Positions 1 to 8,895 are shown, numbered from the stretch's first letter. The stretch is 64,000 nucleotides of DNA from Alphaproteobacteria bacterium (GCA_020446675.1 JAGREE010000007.1:53753-117752); one strand, 5' to 3'. The notes: generated from the letters alone by a model not told the origin. Numbers and translations are program-made.

Positions 1-546
1 GGAGGCAAAAGCTTCCAGTTTAGGGGTAACTTCAGACGCTATCCTCTGCTGCTCTTCTATAAGTTCATTTTCTGTTTTGCTGGAATAGGCTACATCCTTA
101 AACAGAAGTTTTCCATTTCGTCGGCCAATAGCAAGCCTTAAAATAATATTATGGTCATAGGATTTTCCAAGATATTTAATGGTAATCTGTTTCAGAATAT
201 CGCCACAAATCTGTTTTGCGTCCGGTTTGGAATGATCAGTAAAAACCACCAGATGATCAATTTCGGACCGTGAACAGAAAATATCATCTTCCCCGATATT
301 ATTTTTTATCCTTGTTGATAAGAGGGAGACAATCTCATCGCGGTGATTGATCCATCTTGAGCCGAGCTCATCATGGATGAACTGCAGGCTGATCAGATAA
401 ACCTGCCCTGACTGGAATAGCTCACTGACAGCAATAAGCTTTTCAAAATTCTGAATATCAAAAGTGGGCGTATAATGTTTTTTCCGGGTTACGGCCGAAA
501 ATACATTTGTGAATTTGCCAGAAAAAAAATCGAGTATGCCTTTCAT
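1..546 (-). CDS. Hypothetical protein, 3' end cut by window edge
   Basis: An uninterrupted reading frame runs from an ATG at 546 to the left edge (182 codons), beginning MKGILDFFSGKFTNVF. No signal peptide or membrane segment is visible. The stretch around residues 65-140 (NHRDEIVSLLSTRI, then DDIFCSRSEIDHLVVF) has the spacing of a degenerate GGDEF/nucleotidyl-cyclase-like fold, but no GGDEF signature can be seen, so that is only a guess. The missing C-terminus may hold the informative domain. Codon use looks normal for this chromosome, so I take it as a real gene. Confidence 0.6.
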   Translation of the reverse strand, partial: MKGILDFFSGKFTNVFSAVTRKKHYTPTFDIQNFEKLIAVSELFQSGQVYLISLQFIHDELGSRWINHRDEIVSLLSTRIKNNIGEDDIFCSRSEIDHLVVFTDHSKPDAKQICGDILKQITIKYLGKSYDHNIILRLAIGRRNGKLLFKDVAYSSKTENELIEEQQRIASEVTPKLEAFAS

Positions 547-689
547 GGTCTTAGATATTCCTGATCAAAATAACAGTCCCGGCGGGCAGACCCCAATGCC
601 GGTCCTTTTCTGATTATAAATATAGCTGGCATGCTCTTAAAAGAGCTTTAAAAATTAGATAAAATTTTTATGAAATTACGACACTAATT

Positions 690-1178
690 TTAGTGGTCAC
701 TGCCCTCAATCAGGCGGTCAATAACCTCATCCGAATAATCAAGCAGCCTGCCGAAGGCGGTCGCAATATCGCGCCTTGCCGCTTTGTCATATTTGTTTTG
801 GGCAATTAATTCTGCCTTTTTCTTCTTTAGGGTCTGATATTTCTCGAGCGTATCGCCCTTGTAAATTAAGAAAAGCGTTTTTCCGTCTGTCCGCGCTGGA
901 TCAAAAAGGTCAGTGACCAGAAAATCATTTTCCCGGTAATATTTGACGTTATTACGCTCGGCAATATGCCTGACCACTGGCTCCCATTTGCTGGCCTCTT
1001 CTTCCGTGAACATTTCGCTCAGGCCGATTTGCTTGACATCCATATTGACCACTTCGGCAAAAGCGGCAATCACGCCCATATGGAAATAGATATTTTTAAC
1101 GGTGAAATCCTCCATATTCTGCGCGTGGGCTTGTGTGGAGAAAATAAGAATTGCGAGGAGAACGAGTTTTCTGATCAT
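690..1178 (-). CDS. Secreted hypothetical protein
   Basis: A protein of 162 residues with a clear Sec signal peptide (MIRKLVLLAILIFSTQAHAQ, cleavage expected after AHA). The mature part is charged and probably helical near its end (KKKKAELIAQNKYDKAARRD). I chose the ATG at 1178 because AGGA lies seven bases upstream and the signal peptide begins there; an ATG at 1202 would add eight residues in front of the signal. I do not recognise the family. It is probably periplasmic, and transcribed alone toward the cut gene on its left. Confidence 0.65.
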   Translation of the reverse strand: MIRKLVLLAILIFSTQAHAQNMEDFTVKNIYFHMGVIAAFAEVVNMDVKQIGLSEMFTEEEASKWEPVVRHIAERNNVKYYRENDFLVTDLFDPARTDGKTLFLIYKGDTLEKYQTLKKKKAELIAQNKYDKAARRDIATAFGRLLDYSDEVIDRLIEGSDH

Positions 1179-1288
1179 GTGAGTATCCTGTAAAGTCTGC
1201 ATATTCAGCCATGGTATAAATATTTTTTCAAAAGATCAATTGGCCGTTGCAGGGACACTGATGTGTCGTTATATTGCCAGCAGTTTGA

Positions 1289-1365
<77 letters not shown>

Positions 1366-1374
1366 ATGAAATCA

Positions 1375-1406
1375 AAGACCTAGCTTTTTCAAGCTAGGTC
1401 TTTTTT
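1375..1406 (+). terminator. Intrinsic terminator after tRNA-Pro
   Basis: A perfect 12-bp stem (AAGACCTAGCTT at 1375-1386, AAGCTAGGTCTT at 1391-1402), a four-base loop and a run of T to 1406, ten bases after the tRNA CCA end. Confidence 0.9.
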
Positions 1407-1412
1407 GCTTAT

Positions 1413-1436
1413 GGGTACCATTTTGGGTACCATTTT
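1413..1436. repeat. Tandem 12-bp repeat next to the tRNA terminator
   Basis: GGGTACCATTTT occurs twice back to back. Short repeats just downstream of a tRNA are often what remains of an integrase attachment region, but no integrase and no second attachment site can be seen here. The rest of 1437-1704 holds no gene I can support, only the hairpin repeat at 1583-1616. Confidence 0.7.
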
Positions 1437-1582
1437 AGGCGAATTACTCTCCGATTTAAGGTAAAATAAGATAATACCCAAATGCTTTTATTGTTGCGGT
1501 TTATGGAAAGAAAACTCCGGTAGCGGTTTTTAATATTAATGGTTATAGAGATGTATATACCCCCTATGCAACAGAGGATTAC

Positions 1583-1616
1583 CGAGTGTCTGCTTCCGAC
1601 CCATAGCGGACACTCG
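1583..1616. repeat. Dispersed hairpin repeat, copy A
   Basis: Twelve-base arms (1583-1594 and 1605-1616, one G-T wobble) enclose the loop TCCGACCCAT. The central 23 bases (1590-1612) recur exactly at 46493-46515. It lies between tRNA-Pro and the glycosyltransferase. Confidence 0.75.
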
Positions 1617-1704
1617 TTTACCAAAATTAGGAGATGTGTAAAGCGTTCCATTTGACAATATAAATAAAATTCAGATAATCTATTTCTTTAAGGGGGGATC
1701 AAGA

Positions 1705-2898
1705 ATGAAAAATAATCCTAAAATTTGCTACGTTGCTGGCCCAGGACAGGTGATTAAAGCACATCACTACTGGAAAAATGGCATTAAATATCCCAATGAA
1801 TTTGCCCTTACATATTCTAGTCAAGTAGAGCAATATTGTTGTGATAAAGAGGTTAGGGTTCTGATTATTTCTCAAAACCCAAAACCAGATTATATTGAGG
1901 ATGGAAATATTATTATTCAGAATATTGCCAAACCTTTTCATAATCCACGGGGATTACTTTATTTAATAAATCAATTTCTTTATGGCATTAATTTAATGTT
2001 TCGAATTATTAAATTCAGATCTGACGTAGTTTTGGTCAATTCTGGTTCAACTTTCTATTTTATGTTGGCATTTTTAAAACTATTTTCAATAAAAATTATT
2101 CCCGTTTATCACAACTTGTTATGGCCAAAGGGACATTACCCACAAAAGAGACTAGCTAAAATAATACTCTGGCTTGACGGGCAGCTACTTAAATATGGAA
2201 CCCATGCAGTCATTGGCGTATCATTAGAATGCTCAAGACAGGTATCGCAGATTTCAAATGGCCAACCACCACCGTTCTACCTTCTTAAACCTCAATATTT
2301 GAAGGATGAATTTGAAGGTGTGTTACCACCATCACCGCCTCAAGAAGGTGCTTTCAACATAATATTTGTCGGTAGAATTATTGAAATTAAAGGTATTTTT
2401 AGCATTATAAAAATTGCTATCGAATTAGAGAAAAAAATGCCGGGTAGAATAAAATGGGATATTTGTGGTGATGGAAAAGATTTGGAGCAAATGAAGAAAA
2501 TGTCCTCACATTTGCGTCTGGAGGGAATTATAAAATTTCATGGTTGGACAAATTCATCTCAACAGAAAGAAATTTACAAGAATGCTCATTTATCGATTGT
2601 TCCTACTAAAAATAATACTCCAGAAGGTCTAGCCAAAACCGCTATTGAAGCAGTTCTCTTCAAACGTCCTGTTATTTTAAGTTCTGTTGTTCCTGCCTGT
2701 GAAGAAATTGGTGATGCGGCAGTGATTGTAGAGGATAATGATATTAATTCATACGCCAAGCAAATTACCAATCTCGTTGAAGATGAGGGTTTATATAAAG
2801 AAAAAGTTAAAGCCTGTACCCGTTCTATGCAATCTTACTGGGATGGAAAGTTTGGATATTATGCAGTACTAAACAAAATATTAGATGAACAAAGTTGA
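1705..2898 (+). CDS. Glycosyltransferase, GT4-like
   Basis: A 397-residue protein with the two-domain GT-B layout. The C-terminal half shows the family-1/4 pattern: FVGRIIEIKG opening the nucleotide-binding domain (about residue 220), ICGDGKDL, then PEGLAKTAIEAVLFKRPVI with the spaced glutamates that contact the sugar nucleotide, and IVEDND near the end. It probably adds a sugar to a surface glycan on the inner face of the membrane. A strong ribosome site (AAGGGGGG) precedes the ATG. It is A+T-rich and heads a block with a FkbM methyltransferase and an acyltransferase. Donor and acceptor cannot be told from sequence. Confidence 0.88.
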   Translation: MKNNPKICYVAGPGQVIKAHHYWKNGIKYPNEFALTYSSQVEQYCCDKEVRVLIISQNPKPDYIEDGNIIIQNIAKPFHNPRGLLYLINQFLYGINLMFRIIKFRSDVVLVNSGSTFYFMLAFLKLFSIKIIPVYHNLLWPKGHYPQKRLAKIILWLDGQLLKYGTHAVIGVSLECSRQVSQISNGQPPPFYLLKPQYLKDEFEGVLPPSPPQEGAFNIIFVGRIIEIKGIFSIIKIAIELEKKMPGRIKWDICGDGKDLEQMKKMSSHLRLEGIIKFHGWTNSSQQKEIYKNAHLSIVPTKNNTPEGLAKTAIEAVLFKRPVILSSVVPACEEIGDAAVIVEDNDINSYAKQITNLVEDEGLYKEKVKACTRSMQSYWDGKFGYYAVLNKILDEQS

Positions 2899-3057
2899 TA
2901 CGCAAACCTTTCAGGATGTTTTAAAATAATTTCCATATTTCAATGTCCAATATGGGTCGAAAGAAGTCATTTTTACAATTGCTAAAAAGTTGTTTTGACT
3001 TTGAAAACTATAACCTTCAAGATTGTAATATATTTAACATTCTAAGGAAGTAAGTTA

Positions 3058-3972
3058 ATGGGGAAACTGAAATCTGAGATTACCCTATACAGGGTATTAG
3101 ATAAATTATTTCAATATATCTTTAGAAAATTGCCACAGACTAATAGAACTGAAAAATGGGCTTTGTGGTGGGGTTTCAGATTTCGATCGCCTCCAAAGGT
3201 GGTAAAACTAAGAACTGGTAAGTTAATGAAAGTCGACCCTACTGATTACTTACAATGTCTTATATATTATTTCGGAATGTTTGAGCCGCAATGCATAAAA
3301 ATATTTGAAAGCCTAATAACAGAAGGCGACATTGTTATCGATATTGGAGGTAATATAGGTTTATACTCAATAATCGGGAGTACACGAGTAGGAAAACATG
3401 GGAATATATATACTTTTGAACCAGCACCTTTCCACTGTGAAACAATAAAATATAATGCAGAACTTAATGGAATGGAAAATATTAAAATTATTCAAACTGC
3501 ATTATCAGACTTTATAGGCAAAATAAAGTTGGCTTTGCCAATAGGCTCTAACAAGGGGGGATATACAATTGCCAATTTAGGTGGTGAAGAAGCGGCTGAA
3601 TTGGAAATCGAAGTAAATGTGACAACACTTGATAAGTATATATCCGACAAAAACATTAATCTAAAGAAACTGTCCTTAATTAAAATGGATATTGAAGGCG
3701 CTGAAATTCTTGCATTAAAAGGGATGTCCAATATTCTGAATTCAAAGCCTACTATTCTAATGGAAATTAATGATGTTGCCCTTGCTCGGTTTAATTCTAG
3801 TTCTGATGCTTTATGTCGTGAATTAGAGAAGTTGGGTTATAGAGGTTGGATAATTAAATTACCTCATACAGTTACTGAGATAAATTTCAAGAAGATTAAC
3901 TTTGCAGAAACAATTTGGGTTCACCAAAACAATACAAGACATATGCATGCACTTAAAGAATTCACAAGCTGA
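3058..3972 (+). CDS. FkbM family methyltransferase
   Basis: A 304-residue SAM-dependent methyltransferase. Motif I (VIDIGGNIGLYSII, near residue 98), an acidic residue after strand 2 (YTFEPAP), and the family signature LIKMDIEGAEILALKGM (near residue 205) are all present. FkbM-type enzymes usually O-methylate sugars or hydroxyls in polysaccharide and natural-product clusters. Here, 160 bases after a glycosyltransferase and before an acyltransferase, methylation of a surface sugar is most likely. The A+T-rich composition matches the glycosyltransferase and suggests joint acquisition. Confidence 0.9.
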   Translation: MGKLKSEITLYRVLDKLFQYIFRKLPQTNRTEKWALWWGFRFRSPPKVVKLRTGKLMKVDPTDYLQCLIYYFGMFEPQCIKIFESLITEGDIVIDIGGNIGLYSIIGSTRVGKHGNIYTFEPAPFHCETIKYNAELNGMENIKIIQTALSDFIGKIKLALPIGSNKGGYTIANLGGEEAAELEIEVNVTTLDKYISDKNINLKKLSLIKMDIEGAEILALKGMSNILNSKPTILMEINDVALARFNSSSDALCRELEKLGYRGWIIKLPHTVTEINFKKINFAETIWVHQNNTRHMHALKEFTS

Positions 3973-4093
3973 TATGCACCTAACTTTTAGATAGTCACAA
4001 ATATAATTTTAAAGGTGATATGGGGGGGAGTGTACTTCTTCTGTACCCTAGTTATAAAGGACCGCTGTGGTAGTTTGCTCAGCATAAACCATA

Positions 4094-4351
4094 ACAATAA
4101 AAGTTTTTTGGCTCCTGTAAATATTTGAATTTATTAGATTTGGTTCACGCGCTCGTATCTATAGCAAAACTCTTTTTTCGAGCATGAAAACTAACTTCTC
4201 CAGCTAATCCGTTTTCCATATTTCAGGTTTTCCCCATTGTATGACTTTGGTGGCGGATTTGAGGCTTTTGCAAAATGTGTCAAATTCTTCGAGTGTCATT
4301 TTACCTCCTTATCAAGCTGTCCAATGATTGACCTTGGTCGCGACTATGATA
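4094..4351. repeat. 258-bp direct repeat, copy 1
   Basis: Matches 5638-5895 over the full 258 bases without gaps; I count about 11 substitutions (near 96% identity). Both copies contain the 5' end of a broken YjbR/MmcQ-like gene on the minus strand together with its ribosome site and upstream region. The rest of the gap 3973-4465 shows nothing else I can support. Confidence 0.95.
4204..4299 (-). pseudogene. YjbR/MmcQ-like gene fragment, copy 1
   Basis: Begins with a near-perfect ribosome site (AAGGAGG) and ATG at 4299 and reads MTLEEFDTFCKSLKSATKVI, then QWGKPEIWKTD and a stop after 31 residues. The start resembles the first third of MmcQ/YjbR family (DUF419) proteins, which are near 115 residues; the rest is missing. 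It is almost identical to the fragment at 5703-5843. Confidence 0.75.
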
Positions 4352-4465
4352 CCCTTCAATCCTTTTCAGTTCTTCATATAAATAGCCAACGGTTCAATCC
4401 AAACCTTTAAGTAGTTGAACCCATTTCATAATTAATATACAAAATAGACCTTTTAGTATACTTTA

Positions 4466-5539
4466 ATGGGGACTTATTGGTTGCAAGCAGATCTAAAAAT
4501 TTTAACGGCGTTTCGTTTTTTTGCAGCGCTGTGGGTTGTGCTGTTTCACCTGGGAAGCCGTATTGAATTTGGGGGTAATTATTTCAAGAGTATGATTGAA
4601 AATGGTGCCCGTGGAGTTGATTTTTTCTTTATATTGTCTGGTTTTGTCATTTTTCACGTGTATAAGCAAAGTATATTAGATGGAGTATTCGCCCCTAGAC
4701 GTTATTTGATAAAACGAATTAACCGCATATATCCTTTGCATTTAATGATGACGCTGACTTTCATCATACTTATCTTTTTACGTAGTATAACTGGAATTAG
4801 TCATGATCTTGATTTAACAGTCAATGATGTTCTGGCATCAACATTATTGTTGCATGCTTGGAATGTAACTGATGGTTTGGTATTAAACGGTCCGTCATGG
4901 ACTATTTCCGCAGAATTTTTTGCCTATGTATTATTTGGCTTAGCTATGATGGGGTTTCAAAATCGGAAAATCCCAACGAAGACAATTATATATACACTTA
5001 TATTAACTTTTACCGTGGCCCATTTGTGTGCAATTAATCTTGGGAAAACAGCATTTATGCATTTAACATCAGATTATGGATGCTTTCGTATTATACCCCT
5101 TTTTATAATAGGAATCTTACTTAGACGATATGCTTCATGGCTTAATAAAGAAGTGTCATTGGCTTTCGGTGTGATAGGGATATTGCTTTTCCTTTACCTA
5201 TCCGTGTTACCTGATATTGATTATATGCTTATTGTGCCTTTTTCTCTTATGATAATTAGTGGTGCTAACTTATCTGGACAGAAATGGGTTCCACTGAATC
5301 AGAAAATTTTTACTTATTTAGGTGAAATCTCATATTCAACATATATGGTTCACGGATTAATCATCATTATTTATTTTGATTTGTTGCCCAAAATTATTCC
5401 TTCACTACCTATACTTTTCCCTAACTCCGTTGATGTGTTAATAGTTTTAATGGGTGTTTTTTTAGGGTCTGTATTTAGCTTTCACCTTATTGAACGTCCT
5501 GCACGCATATACTTAAACAATAGATTCGCCTCGGATTAA
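4466..5539 (+). CDS. Acyltransferase 3 family membrane protein (OafA/YrhL type)
   Basis: A 357-residue integral membrane protein with about ten hydrophobic segments. The N-terminus carries the family hallmarks: the RFFAALWVVLFHL segment with the conserved histidine (near residue 25), GVDFFFILSGFVI (near 51), and the arginine-rich loop RRYLIKRINRIYPLH (near 78). Such enzymes transfer acetyl or similar groups from the cytoplasm to surface polysaccharide or lipid. It lies between two 258-bp direct repeats, so it may have entered or moved as a unit. The ATG at 4466 lacks a strong ribosome site, but the conserved N-terminus supports this start. Confidence 0.9.
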   Translation: MGTYWLQADLKILTAFRFFAALWVVLFHLGSRIEFGGNYFKSMIENGARGVDFFFILSGFVIFHVYKQSILDGVFAPRRYLIKRINRIYPLHLMMTLTFIILIFLRSITGISHDLDLTVNDVLASTLLLHAWNVTDGLVLNGPSWTISAEFFAYVLFGLAMMGFQNRKIPTKTIIYTLILTFTVAHLCAINLGKTAFMHLTSDYGCFRIIPLFIIGILLRRYASWLNKEVSLAFGVIGILLFLYLSVLPDIDYMLIVPFSLMIISGANLSGQKWVPLNQKIFTYLGEISYSTYMVHGLIIIIYFDLLPKIIPSLPILFPNSVDVLIVLMGVFLGSVFSFHLIERPARIYLNNRFASD

Positions 5540-5637
5540 TTTAGATGGACTGACTATCTACTGATCAACATCAAAATTATACCTAATCTGGTCTCCAAAA
5601 ACGATTGCCAAAGCGTGTCGACCCTTCAAGAACCGTG

Positions 5638-5895
5638 ACAATAAAAGTTTTTTGGCTCCTGTAAATATTTGAATTTATTAGATTTGGTTCACGCGCGCGT
5701 ATCTATCGCAAAACTTTTTTTTCGAGTATGAAAACTATCTGCTCCAGCCATTCCGTTTTCCATATTTCAGGTTTTCCCCATTGTATGACTTTGGTGGCGG
5801 ATTTAAGGCTATTGCAAAATGTGTCAAATTCTTCGAGTGTCATTTTACCTCCTTATCAAGCTGTCCAATGATTGACCTTGGCCGCGACTATGATA
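5638..5895. repeat. 258-bp direct repeat, copy 2
   Basis: Second copy of the repeat at 4094-4351, same length. It ends 35 bases before the alanine racemase start, so it contains that gene's upstream region as well as the truncated YjbR-like start. The stretch 5540-5637 before it shows no feature. Confidence 0.95.
5703..5843 (-). pseudogene. YjbR/MmcQ-like gene fragment, copy 2
   Basis: Same AAGGAGG ribosome site and start as the copy at 4204-4299, but it lacks the early stop and reads 46 residues, ending WLEQIVFILEKKVLR. Similarity to the YjbR/MmcQ family stops after the IWK motif, so the tail is probably out-of-family sequence read through the scar. I regard it as a broken gene start. Confidence 0.7.
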
Positions 5896-5930
5896 AACTT
5901 TTAAACATTAAAATAACAGAGGGGACGGAA

Positions 5931-7181
5931 ATGCCAAATTCAGGTGATAAAGTCAGTGAAAGTGCGGATACAAAAAGACGAGGGTTTTTAAAGCTCGCCA
6001 GCAGCCTGTCCGCCGGGGTGATTTTAAGCGGCTCCGCAGCCACCATGGCGCGGGCGCAAGCTTCCGGCATGGCCGAAGCCCCGCCGCAGACGGTTGAAGA
6101 CCAGTTTGACCCGTGGATTGAGCTTAATATCGATAATCTGAACCATAATATTGCCGAAGTGCGCAAGAAAATTGGCGGGCGCCCGATCATGGCGGTGATC
6201 AAATGCAATGCCTACGGCCATGGTTTGATCGAAATAGCAACCAGCATGGCTATGGAGGGGATCAACCATTTCGCCGTCGTTAAAATGGATGAAGCCGAAA
6301 ACCTGCGCCACCATAAAGTGAGCGGGATGATTTTGAACCTTGGCCCTTTTTCGGCGCGGGACGCGCGCACCGCCATCACCCATGACATCAGCCAGTCTGT
6401 TTTTTCGGATGCCGTTGATATTTTGAATGAAGAGGCCGGAAAGCTGGGCCGGATGGCCAAAGTTCATATTGAGCTTGATACCGGGCTCGGCCGGGTTGGC
6501 GTGCCTTATAAAATGGCCGATGCCTTTGTGGAGAAGGTGGCAAAGCTCCCCCACATAAAAATAGAGGGGCTGATGACCGCCATGACCGAGGATGCGGATT
6601 TTAACCCGATCCAGATCGCCCGCCTGAACGCTGTATATGATAACGCGAAAGCAAAGGGGATTGATCTTGGCATCCGGCATGCCGCTTCCAGCGCGGAAGT
6701 GGATCATGACCCCAATGCCCATCTGGATATGGTGCGCCCGGGCAGCGCTCTTGTCGGGCTCGAGCCGCTGCCCAATATGGATATTAAACCAGTGCTTGGG
6801 GTCAAGACACGGGTGCTTTATATCAAGGACATGGAACCCGGCGAAAGCATTGGTTATCATCAGGCCTATAAGGTCACAAAACCGATGAAGATTGTCACCC
6901 TGCCGCTTGGTTATTCTGATGGCTTTTCGCTTAATTCGGTGGGTAACGCCAATGTCATCATTCATGGCAAAAAATACCCGATGATTGCCATGATCACCGC
7001 CAATCACACCATCATTGATGTAACAGGCTCGGACGATATAAACATCGGCGATATTGTCACCATCATCGGCCGTGACGGCGATGCGGAAATCACAAACACC
7101 GACTATTCAAACCAGACCGGCGGTCATGCCTATCACACCGCCAATTGCCTAAAACCCTACCTGACCCGGCTAAAAGTTTGA
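5931..7181 (+). CDS. Alanine racemase family protein with Tat signal
   Basis: A PLP-dependent fold-III racemase of 416 residues. AVIKCNAYGHG holds the PLP lysine, LDTGLGRVGV and VRPGSALVGLEP match core motifs, and GYHQAY followed by PLGYSDGFSLN corresponds to the region of the second catalytic base. The N-terminus has a twin-arginine signal (RRGFLKLASSLSAGVILSGS, then ARAQA), which predicts export of the folded, cofactor-loaded enzyme to the periplasm; ordinary alanine racemase is cytoplasmic. The ATG at 5931 follows GAGGGGACGG and keeps the signal near the N-terminus; the longer frame from 5781 reads through the repeat. Broad-specificity periplasmic racemase is a possible role. Confidence 0.88.
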   Translation: MPNSGDKVSESADTKRRGFLKLASSLSAGVILSGSAATMARAQASGMAEAPPQTVEDQFDPWIELNIDNLNHNIAEVRKKIGGRPIMAVIKCNAYGHGLIEIATSMAMEGINHFAVVKMDEAENLRHHKVSGMILNLGPFSARDARTAITHDISQSVFSDAVDILNEEAGKLGRMAKVHIELDTGLGRVGVPYKMADAFVEKVAKLPHIKIEGLMTAMTEDADFNPIQIARLNAVYDNAKAKGIDLGIRHAASSAEVDHDPNAHLDMVRPGSALVGLEPLPNMDIKPVLGVKTRVLYIKDMEPGESIGYHQAYKVTKPMKIVTLPLGYSDGFSLNSVGNANVIIHGKKYPMIAMITANHTIIDVTGSDDINIGDIVTIIGRDGDAEITNTDYSNQTGGHAYHTANCLKPYLTRLKV

Positions 7182-7732
7182 TGATGAAGCAGGGGTTTAA
7201 AGCGATACTCATAACACTGGCCGCCCTTTGTGGTGGCTTTAGTTTGGCTCACGCGCAATCATTAAATTCCAAACCGGCAAAAGACGGCTGCCTGCTATAT
7301 GGCAAGTCCTTTTGCCTGCCCGGGCCGATAAGGGGGCAGATTTACATTGAAACACAAGGGGATAGTTTTATCCGCTATTATCTGGAAAGTGAGACCTTTA
7401 CTCTGATCATAAATGAAGGGGTAAGTTCTGGTTTTTCATTTTATTCTGATATGGGGCAGGGGGTTGTGGAAACCAGAAAAGTAAATTTTGCCAATAGGGA
7501 ATTTCGCCTGCAACTGTTACGCAATAGAATTACACTTGTGGCAAGCTATAGCCTCCCGCAAACCCGCTGGCCCTATTATATTCAGTTTGTCTGTAATTCA
7601 GATGACAAGGATCGTTGTTGGAAAGTAATAGAGCAAATCAAATATTGCGAAGATAGCGACGGCAAAAACGGCGAAGAAAACCTCACTTGCCTTGATCATT
7701 ATTCACTCGGCAAGATGGTTGTTATTGATTGA
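7181..7732 (+). CDS. Secreted hypothetical protein coupled to the racemase
   Basis: A protein of 183 residues with a Sec signal peptide (MMKQGFKAILITLAALCGGF, then SLAHAQ). Its ATG overlaps the racemase stop by one base (TGATG), so translation is probably coupled; a second ATG at 7184 is equally possible. The mature part has several cysteines (CLLYGKSFC, VCNSDDKDRC, IKYCEDS, LTC) suited to disulfides in the periplasm. I do not recognise the family. Its place suggests work in the same compartment as the exported racemase. Confidence 0.75.
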   Translation: MMKQGFKAILITLAALCGGFSLAHAQSLNSKPAKDGCLLYGKSFCLPGPIRGQIYIETQGDSFIRYYLESETFTLIINEGVSSGFSFYSDMGQGVVETRKVNFANREFRLQLLRNRITLVASYSLPQTRWPYYIQFVCNSDDKDRCWKVIEQIKYCEDSDGKNGEENLTCLDHYSLGKMVVID

Positions 7733-7837
7733 GTTATTTGTGCTGAGTTTCTTTCTACTATAAAAATTTAGAATTATCTTTAAACTAAAGTATGATTATA
7801 AGCGAAGATAATTTTTTCTCAAATCTTGGGGTAAAAT

Positions 7838-8890
7838 ATGTATTTTTCAAATAGCAGACGTTCAGTAAATTTAGCAATATTTATTATTATGTTTGTAAAT
7901 TTCTTTTGTTTTGACGTTAATGCATTTAGCGAGCATATAAAACATAAAGAAATTAAAACACCTAACCTAATTGACAAACTCTTTGAATCAATTGACATAA
8001 ATGAAGTTAAAAGACTGATAGACAATGGTATTGATGTTAATTATCCAAGTTCTGACGGATTTTCTGCACTAAAATTTGCTGCCCATAGGGGAAATTTTGA
8101 ACTCACTCAATTGCTTTTAGAAAATGGTGCAAAACAAGATAATATCCGAGAAAATTCTGCGTTCCATACTGCATTATCTAAAGGGTATAAAGAAATTGCA
8201 GAGTTACTCTTTCAATATGGCGCGACCACAACCATTGCTGATGATCATTTAAACTATCCTATAAAATATGCTGCAGAAAAGGGATATTTGAATATTGTAA
8301 AATTGATATTGGAAAAAGATAAAGACGAGCCTTATTTAAAATCAAATTACGGTATTAACCATGTTATAATTTTTGCTGCGGAAGAAGGACATTTAGATGT
8401 GGTCAAAGAATTGGTTACTCATGGTGCGAAGACTGATTATTCCTTGTGGGGAGCCGCTAGGCGCAATCAGCTTTCTATTGTAAAATATTTACTTGCGAGT
8501 GGAGGAGATGTTAATAGGGTGTATGGTACAAATACAGTACTTAACTACACTAAATCCAATGAAATTTTAAAGCTGTTATGGGATGGATTAGACAAAAATC
8601 GTTTAAAGGTCAATTTGCAAAAAGATTTTGAAAACATTTGTCCTAACGCAGACTCTAAAGAACTTAAACGACTTACAAAACAAGGGAATATTGTTGATTC
8701 AGGTGACCAGTATAAAATTGGGAAAATTTTGTACGAATGTGGGAAAATAATACAGGCCGAAATCTGGTTAAATTATGCGGCAGCACCCAGACCAAATAGG
8801 GGTGGTGACACCCCAATTAAAGGTAGTAAAAAAGCAGAGGAATTATTGAATAAAATTCATAAAATTAAATCAAATTCTAATGCTGTTTAA
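7838..8890 (+). CDS. Ankyrin repeat protein, secreted
   Basis: A 350-residue protein with a hydrophobic N-terminal signal (about residues 9-30). Ankyrin repeats run from about 45 to 240: GFSALKFAAHRGNFELTQLL, then AFHTALSKGYKEIAELLF, PIKYAAEKGYLNIVKLILE, and IIFAAEEGHLDVVKELVTHG. The last 90 residues form a separate, cysteine-containing helical region. Ankyrin repeats bind other proteins; the partner is unknown. The gene is A+T-rich compared with the racemase beside it, which points to a different origin. Confidence 0.85.
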   Translation: MYFSNSRRSVNLAIFIIMFVNFFCFDVNAFSEHIKHKEIKTPNLIDKLFESIDINEVKRLIDNGIDVNYPSSDGFSALKFAAHRGNFELTQLLLENGAKQDNIRENSAFHTALSKGYKEIAELLFQYGATTTIADDHLNYPIKYAAEKGYLNIVKLILEKDKDEPYLKSNYGINHVIIFAAEEGHLDVVKELVTHGAKTDYSLWGAARRNQLSIVKYLLASGGDVNRVYGTNTVLNYTKSNEILKLLWDGLDKNRLKVNLQKDFENICPNADSKELKRLTKQGNIVDSGDQYKIGKILYECGKIIQAEIWLNYAAAPRPNRGGDTPIKGSKKAEELLNKIHKIKSNSNAV

Positions 8891-8895
8891 AATGT

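Noticed and set aside
966..1193. Plus-strand frame over the secreted protein at 690-1178
   Set aside because: Shadow of a gene with a clear signal peptide and ribosome site on the other strand.
1409..1651. Minus-strand frame after tRNA-Pro
   Set aside because: Low-quality composition, covers the tandem repeat and hairpin, no ribosome site or known motif. A forward 17-codon frame from 1411 also looks accidental.
5781..5930. Upstream extension of the racemase frame
   Set aside because: It reads through the 258-bp repeat and the promoter zone; the ATG at 5931 has a good ribosome site and puts the Tat motif near the N-terminus.
6024..7007. Long minus-strand frame (327 codons) opposite the racemase gene
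   Set aside because: It mirrors a well-supported racemase coding sequence, has many rare-looking His/Arg runs and no recognisable motif; a shadow frame in higher-G+C DNA.
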